The position numbers and the translations under genes were made by a program. Shown in pieces: positions 57,885 through 64,000 of a DNA stretch of 64,000 bases. The notes under the pieces are model-generated. The model had not been told where the DNA came from and did not search any database. It saw only the letters and a list, made by a program, of their open reading frames with translations. Origin of the DNA: Pontederia crassipes (taxonomy: Eukaryota > Streptophyta > Magnoliopsida > Commelinales > Pontederiaceae); the NCBI GenBank assembly GCA_030549335.1, contig CM060189.1:49074917-49138916 (forward strand). The letters run 5' to 3'. The stretch's first letter is position 1; each line of letters begins with the position of its first letter.

Positions 57885-60411
57885 TGTCACGCCCAACTCT
57901 GTGAATAAGTTCTAATCATAATTATTATTTCATTTAACCATATTTAGCAATTCTAAAAATAAAATCGATAAAACATCCTCCCTTAATTATCTTATGTCAT
58001 TTGTCAATACATACAATAGATGCATTTATATATTCATCAAAGTTTAAATAAAAGTTATAAGAGATCGCATTCGCACATTATCATTATTGTTTCACAAACC
58101 ATTCCACATATAACCCCTACAGGATCAAGTTTTATACAACCTTACAAAATGATTCTAATAAACTATAGTACAACTCTCGAGTTTATCTATTACATGCATG
58201 CTTTCAAAAATAAATGTGAAAGAAAAATAACAGTGCTCCGGCGGTTCGACCTCTTCTATATGTGTCGACTCAACTCGAGAACTTACGAGTATCTGAAAAA
58301 TTTAAAATGGGTACCGTGAGCAACAATTATTTGCTCAGTGAGTGGAATAAAAGTACAGCATAGGGAAACAATATGAGTGCATATAACATTTGAATAATCA
58401 TATTTCTTTCATATGAGAAAACATTTAAAGCATAACTCATATCACATAACTTTCCAAATCATATGAACTTTTACATAAATACAAAATATTCAAGATATCA
58501 TTATATTCACAATTAAACTCCACACATGTGTCATTGCACATACTCATCATGGGTCAATATGTATCCCTCCATGATCATATGTCATACAGCTAAGCAGAGC
58601 TTTATAATCAAGAGTATCATATACGCAGAGCAAATCATGGATCAATACGTATTCCAATCATGATTGTGTGTCACACAATCATGATTCTCAAATACGCAGA
58701 GCAAATCATGGGTCAATACATGCACGCAGAGCAGCCCCCAAAGGGCAAAGACACCCTATATACGCCTCAAAGGCTTCATGTATATCGAATGTGGTCCCAA
58801 TGACCTTTTTTAAATAGCATGATTAATGAACACATGGAGTTTAATAATATCAAAATACACATGTCATAATCACATATCATTATCAAGTAAAACTTATTTT
58901 CACTTCACAAGCATTGTTCCCTGAAAATATTTTTATATAAGATGTTACTCCGTCTCATATGAAATCCTTAAAACATATCATAAATACTTTTCATAGCTCA
59001 AGATATTTTTCAATAATAACAATAATAATCTTTGCTTCAGGTAATACCATAAATAAAAGAACTAACATATAACATTTTGCAATGTTGTAAATTACCCACT
59101 CACCTTGTACTTTATATTTTCAAGGAGGCTTACTAAATTTTCCTCCTTTCACTTGTAGCTTGTTGGTTTCCTACAAACAATAATGTCTTTTTAATTTTCC
59201 ATCACTAGTAAAAATACTATGCAATGCGTGCTCATGATGCATGAATAATTATACGCCTTCAATGCATGTAATTTCTTCTAAGTATTCATTGTTCAATCTC
59301 AGGTGTCTATGTCCATAGGCTATTACACACTTCAACTATCCAATCTCATGTGTTGTCTCAGGATTTTAGACTGAGTGACTCTCAATACATAATTCATAAT
59401 TTCTTATCCACATGAACAAGTCTTATGATTTTGGATAAATTAGAAACTAGACTAAGGTTTCCAACCCCCAAATTTCATTTACTAATTCCAAATAATCAAG
59501 TCATAAAATTCAAGGCAATCTGACCTAAGGTTTGTGTTCAGTTAATGTCCTGGAACTTGACAGAAAACTTACTATGAAATGAAAAATTCATTTCTCCACA
59601 TCTACGTATCCAAATTGGATGATTCCACTTCTCACCGAACCCTTGTGAAGTATAATTTAACATGTATAAATTTCAAACCCTAATTCGATTTACCCTAATC
59701 ATACTCTAATCTACAAGGCGGACCTATCTCTGACTCGGGACAAAGTGAGCGACCTACTGTTCTGAGTATATAACTTTCTCTACAAAAGTCCTTTTTATAT
59801 GATTCTTATGGTCATGAAAGCTAAAGTCTGGAGGATGAACCGTGCAAAATTTCAAGATTTATGAATAACTGCTCCCAAAGATATGATTATATGAAGTTGA
59901 AGGTCAGTTTCGGATCCGCAAATTCACCTTAACCCAGCAAACTTGTCGAATTTCCTCAGGCTGTTCGGCAATAGTCTGATCTTGTAAGTTTTTCGGCTTG
60001 CGGATAATAAGAATAAATGATTTATATATTTTTTTCAGAATTTTGACACGTCATATGGTGGTTTGAAAAAATATATTTCTAAGCCTCTAGTGAGCTGCCT
60101 GCTTGAGCTATTGGTTGAAATAAAGGTCCAATCATATTATTTTGTTAAAAATTAATGTTAAACCTCTAATTAACCATATTTAATCATAGTTAAATATATT
60201 TATTATAATATTTACAAATATTAGAATTTATTCCTAATAATCTTATATAATTTCTTTATAACGCTTATCAATAATTTAATTATGATTATGCTTTAATCCA
60301 AAAGTTAATTGCTACACGCAATCATGACTATACAAGTATACAAACTAACTTAATATGCTAATTAAAAGTAAGATTATGTTAAAATGATATTTGTGGAGCA
60401 CGTTCGTGACA
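57885..60411. mobile_element. Solo LTR with perfect 5-bp TSD
   Basis: It begins TGTCACGCCCAACTC and ends CACGTTCGTGACA, so the ends are inverted TGTCACG/CGTGACA. The 5-bp target duplication GAACT is perfect (57880-57884 and 60412-60416). It is 2527 bp long with no coding sequence. Repeated CATGGGTCAATA-type words lie at 58545-58720. The form suits a Ty3/gypsy LTR left after recombination between two LTRs. Confidence 0.87.
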
Positions 60412-60416
60412 GAACT

Positions 60417-61018
60417 TACTAATAAATAAATACATATAAAATTATCATCATAAAAGAGGGCTAGTGGAGCCCCCAAAAAGTATGAGGTACAAAAAGATGT
60501 TTTCCGGAACCTTGGTAAGTTCGGATAATTAGATCTGTAGGGGATTCTTGCCTGACGACCTAAGGATAACTGCTCTAGGATCCGTCGGTCGAAAGCCCGT
60601 TACATGGACCACCTTGCACAATATGGAGAAGCACATGAATACCAAATCAGTGAAAAGAAAGAAAAAAGAAGTGAAAAAATATATAATGATGAAAAATTTC
60701 TAAGTGAAGAAATATAAAAGCAATAAATGAATAAAAGCTCATGTTACACTTGTATATTCAACATTGATATTTTTATTTTCAAGAATTTTTTTATTATTAT
60801 TCAGATATGAATTTGGAGGAGTTAAAAAATGTCTTTCATTCAAAAATTTCATAAAGTCGGATTATTATGGAAAAGTGGTGAGACACTTAGGCGATGAATG
60901 TATAAAATCTCGTGCTAAGAAGACTAGTTGAGTGACAAGATGGAAGCGATGATTAACCATTTTGGTTGGAGTTTTGCTTTGAACATTGCTCGAGGACAAG
61001 CAAGTATCAACGCTTGGG
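60417..61018 (+). other. Internal non-coding region of the LARD-like element, right part
   Basis: No coding sequence was found. The A-rich stretch at 60640-60720 is featureless. The last 30 bp before the right LTR hold TGCTCGAGGACAAGCAAG and ACGCTTGGG, the probable polypurine-tract region. Confidence 0.5.
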
Positions 61019-62767
61019 TGAGTTTTGCATGCAAAAACAACATATAATTGGTCGTGCATCTAATCTTATTTCGAATCATTTTCATATAGCATGCATCATT
61101 TTCTGATCTTATTTTCTTAAATTTTATAAAAATTAAAATCTATAAAATTCTATGTTTTACTGTAGAAAATGGAAGAGAATTGAGTTAGGAAGTCATAGAA
61201 ACAAATGACACTCAAATCGAAGTTCAAACGGAGCTAGAAAGTAAAAATTAGTGGAGGTTGTCAAGGCTGAAAGTTGAATATAATGGGCCGTAATATGTCT
61301 ATAAGGGTCGTAACAGAAGGGCCATGAAGAACCCGTTACGGGCCGTTAAAATGCTTAATTTTCACCCAGAAATTTACCCGAGTTACAGACCGTGACCAGA
61401 GTGTTACGGGCCGTTAAAATTATAGTTCTACTACGATTTGGACACTATAAGGGCTGTGAAATCAATGTTACGGGCCGTGAAAAGTCATATTCAGACCGTT
61501 ACAGAGTTATTATGGGTCGTTACAAATCCTATTTTCAAAATTTCTTCGACTTTTCTTAGGAATTCCAAGCCCAGATCGAACTCAAACTTTATCCTAAGCC
61601 TTAGAAATGATTAGGAAACATATTTACTCACATTAAAGGAGTTATGAATGATTTTAAAGACCTATCAAAGTCTATTCCGGATTTACTGTTTTAACATGAA
61701 AAGACTTCAAATCAAACGGAAACTCTACCAAAATGGGACACTTAAAGATTATAAATAGAGGCCCTAGAAGACAGAAAAATGTGTTCATGGTGGTGCTTAG
61801 GTGTGCTTGAGACCTGGGAGCTGTGCTATATTGCAGAGGATGAATTTCGAAGTGTGAAGAGCACTCGAAGGAGAAGATTGTGTAGCAACTCGTCATTTGT
61901 ATTGTGCAACAGTTCAGAGGTCCCGAAGGCTGAGAATTCTCCTTCTATCTTTACTTGAATGCTCTTTTACTTGGTTTATCATACTTTATTATTTCTATAA
62001 TAGAGATTTTATATTCTTTTCAAGAAGGAAAACTGTTTGAACCTTGTTATTAGTTGAGTTAATTAAACTTTACGGTTTCTTTTGATTATGCATGCTGAGT
62101 TCATTGCCTTTTGATAAGTAATTTGATTTCTAATATTAAATTACAAACATGTATGTGGGGTGATTAGTTCCAGGAATTATTATTATTTTGATAATTGATA
62201 TTTTACTTTTAAGTTGAAGCATACATAACGCGTGTTCGGTAACTCATCGTTTGTGCCTGATTTCGTGCTGTATATTATTCTATCCAGATTTGTGGGTGTA
62301 TAATAGTACAGGAGATACATACTCATGCATCTTATTTCTCTGTAAAATTAATAATTGACTCATTGATTGCGGTTGTTAGTTTTATTAGGAATTAAGATAG
62401 TTTGGTTTACTCGTCTTGAAAGGTCAATACTTTAGGTACTCATAATCCATCTTAAGAATCAAATTTATTATTTTCTTTTATAACTCGACTATTATAGAGG
62501 ATCATACAAGTTTATCTTTACACTAATCATCCATAATTCTCAAGGCTCAACACCAATTTATTTTATTTCATTATCATTTATTTTATGCACCTTTAATTTC
62601 TTATTTTTCATATCACAACACAATTTTCTTCTCCTAGTAGAGTGTTAGGATATATTAGATTTAACTAGTTCCTCATGGGTTCGACACTCTAATCTCTACT
62701 TTATTACTTAATACGACTAGTGCAGTTGCTAGCAATTTCATTTCATTGTTACAAATTCAACGTATCA
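61019..62767 (+). repeat. Right LTR of the LARD-like element
   Basis: It begins TGAGTTTTGCATGCAAAAAC and ends TTCAACGTATCA, followed by the CTAGG target duplication. It has the same ACGGGCCGT dyad cluster as the left LTR (61275-61515) and a TATAAATAG box at about 61751. The two LTRs look about 90% identical by eye, so the insertion is not recent. Confidence 0.87.
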
Positions 62768-62772
62768 CTAGG

Positions 62773-63146
62773 TTGTAAAAATTGATCCATTTCCTACTTA
62801 CAAAGATAAAGCAATTAATTGAAAGTTTAATGTATGTCAAAAAGATTATTCAATTACATAAAATTTCTATTATCATTGTGTTGAATAGTGAGCCCAAGTT
62901 CACCTCTAGATCTTAAAAAGTTTGTAGGAGGCTTTTTGGAATAATGTTGAATTTTAATATAGCGTTCCACTCATAGATGATCTGCTTGATTGGCATAACA
63001 GTTGGAATGATCATCATCTTCTATTGATAAAATTTACCTATAATAATCACTATCATTCTAGTATATGCATGGAAACATTTCGGGTCCTATATGGCATATC
63101 ATGTCGCTCACATACATATTGGAATGAGCTAGGTGAAAAGAAAATA
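62773..63146 (+). pseudogene. Gypsy-1 integrase core remnant
   Basis: Reading resumes right after the CTAGG duplication: IHFLLTKIKQLIESLMYVKK, then NSEPKFTSR, then FTYNNHYHSSICMETF and VLYGISCRS, the familiar FAYNNSYHSSIGMAPFE / LYGR-CRSP region of plant gypsy integrases. It is decayed and cut at 63146 by the copia-type LTR. Confidence 0.8.
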
Positions 63147-64000
63147 TGTTGGGTCAAAGTTTAATGACATATAAAATTATATTTTGATGAAACAAACCTC
63201 AAATTAAAGTTAAAATGCTAAAAAAGTTTAAGAAAAAGAGATAACCTTATACACGAACTTTAATTTCATAATTATATGAATGATACACATCAAAGTTGTA
63301 GAGAATTCTGTTAGTTTTCCATAAACTCCAAGATCATCTAATTTGGATATCTGTGTAGAAAGTTATGATCAAAACAGTGCAGATGTGCGGTTGACCGGCC
63401 TCACAGTCAAATGAACAGTAACGGTCAAATTTGAAGGAGGAATTTGTGGAGCAAATTTTGGATGAATTTCTCATACACTAAAGGCTATAAAAGGAGTGTC
63501 AAAGCCAAAGGAAAATGTACATATTCACTCATTGAAGAAAAACTTCAAGTTATCAAAGAAAGATTATTTCTTGAAGTTTTCATTTCATAGCTTTCTCTTC
63601 TTTCTCTCTTCTCTTCTTATGATCATAAAATTGTAAAAGAGAGAAACACTTTTGTTCAAAAAAATTGAGAGAGCTCTTGTGTAAAAGAGGTTCAAAATCT
63701 TACCTCTTGAGCGAAAGAAATATATTAGCTTCATTGAAGAAAATGTGTGCCTTATCTCTCGAAGCGGAGAAAAGACGATGGTGTAAAGGGCTTTCTTCCT
63801 TGCCCCATTTGAAATAAAGGAAGGGATTAGTAAAATCTTCGACGGTCTCGAGGTCGAGAAGTCGGAGCGGGGACGTAGGCCAAGGAATGTCCGAACCTCG
63901 TCAACAATCACCGTGCCTTTGCGTTTGATTCTCTATCCCCTCCTCTCACATTGAGTTTGATATGATCTGAATTGCTTTATTTTAAAAGTTTTAAAGAATT
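63147..64000 (+). mobile_element. Copia-type LTR, truncated by the window end
   Basis: It starts TGTTGGGTCAAAG and is related along its length to the LTR at 32917-34619. The TATA box CTATAAAAGG is at 63485-63494. The R-U5-like part has TTACCTCTTGAGCGAAAGAA and CCGAACCTCGTCAACAA, a layout typical of Ty1/copia LTRs. Whether it is a solo LTR or the left end of a full element cannot be told from this window. Confidence 0.7.

Larger units (their letters stand above)
55480..62767 (+). mobile_element. LTR retrotransposon without coding capacity (LARD-like)
   Basis: It has two LTRs (55480-57209 and 61019-62767) and a perfect 5-bp target duplication CTAGG at 55475-55479 and 62768-62772. The internal region has no gag or pol. 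It contains an AAGCTTGGGGGAG motif near 57490 and the purine-rich TCGAGGACAAGCAAG just before the right LTR, forms I recall near plant gypsy polypurine tracts. A solo LTR occupies 57885-60411. The size and lack of genes fit a large retrotransposon derivative that depends on a partner element for movement. Confidence 0.87.
28780..63146 (+). mobile_element. Gypsy-1: old Ty3/gypsy element split by later insertions
   Basis: Visible parts are 28780-30087, 54222-55479 and 62773-63146, all on the + strand. The order is gag zinc knuckles, protease, reverse transcriptase, RNase H, integrase. The first break is CACTA element A, inside the RT. The second is the LTR element at 55480-62767, inside the integrase. 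The third is a copia-type LTR from 63147. When each insert and one TSD copy are ignored, the RT and integrase motifs continue. No LTR of this element was identified. The outer left edge is approximate. It is full of stops and clearly dead. Confidence 0.85.

Overview
This is nuclear plant DNA. It holds three conserved angiosperm genes with plant-type introns, SINE and LINE copies, Ty3/gypsy and Ty1/copia LTR elements, and Mutator-like and CACTA DNA transposons. GC-rich first exons and the GT-1 C-terminus as I remember it lean towards a monocot, but I cannot name the species. No bacterial, organellar or CRISPR-type features were seen.

Genic part (about 1-26.2 kb). A GT-1-type trihelix transcription factor gene lies on the + strand (ATG 1799, stop 10756, four exons). 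Its 6.9-kb first intron has collected SINEs, a LINE fragment and a GC-rich hAT-like block. Three small indels break its reading frame. A decayed Ty3/gypsy remnant follows (about 11.8-15.3 kb). MAD2, the spindle-checkpoint HORMA protein, is intact on the - strand (18569 to 17311, seven exons, one of only 16 nt). Two long inverted-repeat elements lie upstream of it. A B12D/complex I MLRQ-type gene is intact on the - strand (26139 to 21939, three exons). Its second intron carries a 2.48-kb non-autonomous Mutator-like element with a perfect 9-bp target duplication. An 81-unit ATC microsatellite lies upstream of B12D.

Repeat part (about 26.8-64 kb). This is one large nest of transposons. The host is an old + strand gypsy element (gypsy-1) whose gag-pol remnants can be read in three pieces (28.78-30.09, 54.22-55.48 and 62.77-63.15 kb). 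A CACTA element (A, 30088-54218, TSD GAA) splits its reverse transcriptase. An LTR element with no visible coding region (55480-62767, TSD CTAGG) splits its integrase and itself holds a 2.5-kb solo LTR (TSD GAACT). A copia-type LTR starts at 63147 and runs off the window. Inside A lie a possible further CACTA element (C) and a copia-type solo LTR. That LTR is split by a second CACTA element (B, 34620-51675, TSD TTA). B carries a broken TNP2 transposase gene and a second transposase-like gene. B was in turn hit by a gypsy chromovirus (gypsy-2, 34992-43713) and by a 1.5-kb CACTA-like element (D, 46935-48463, TSD ATA) placed inside the TNP2 coding sequence. Removing an insertion plus one TSD copy restores a continuous conserved protein motif at three junctions, which supports the nesting order.

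Only the three host genes look like cellular functions: light/promoter-responsive transcription (GT-1), mitotic checkpoint (MAD2) and mitochondrial respiration (B12D). They do not form an operon-like unit. All boundaries were read by eye. Splice sites were set by GT/AG rules, reading phase and recalled family sequences.
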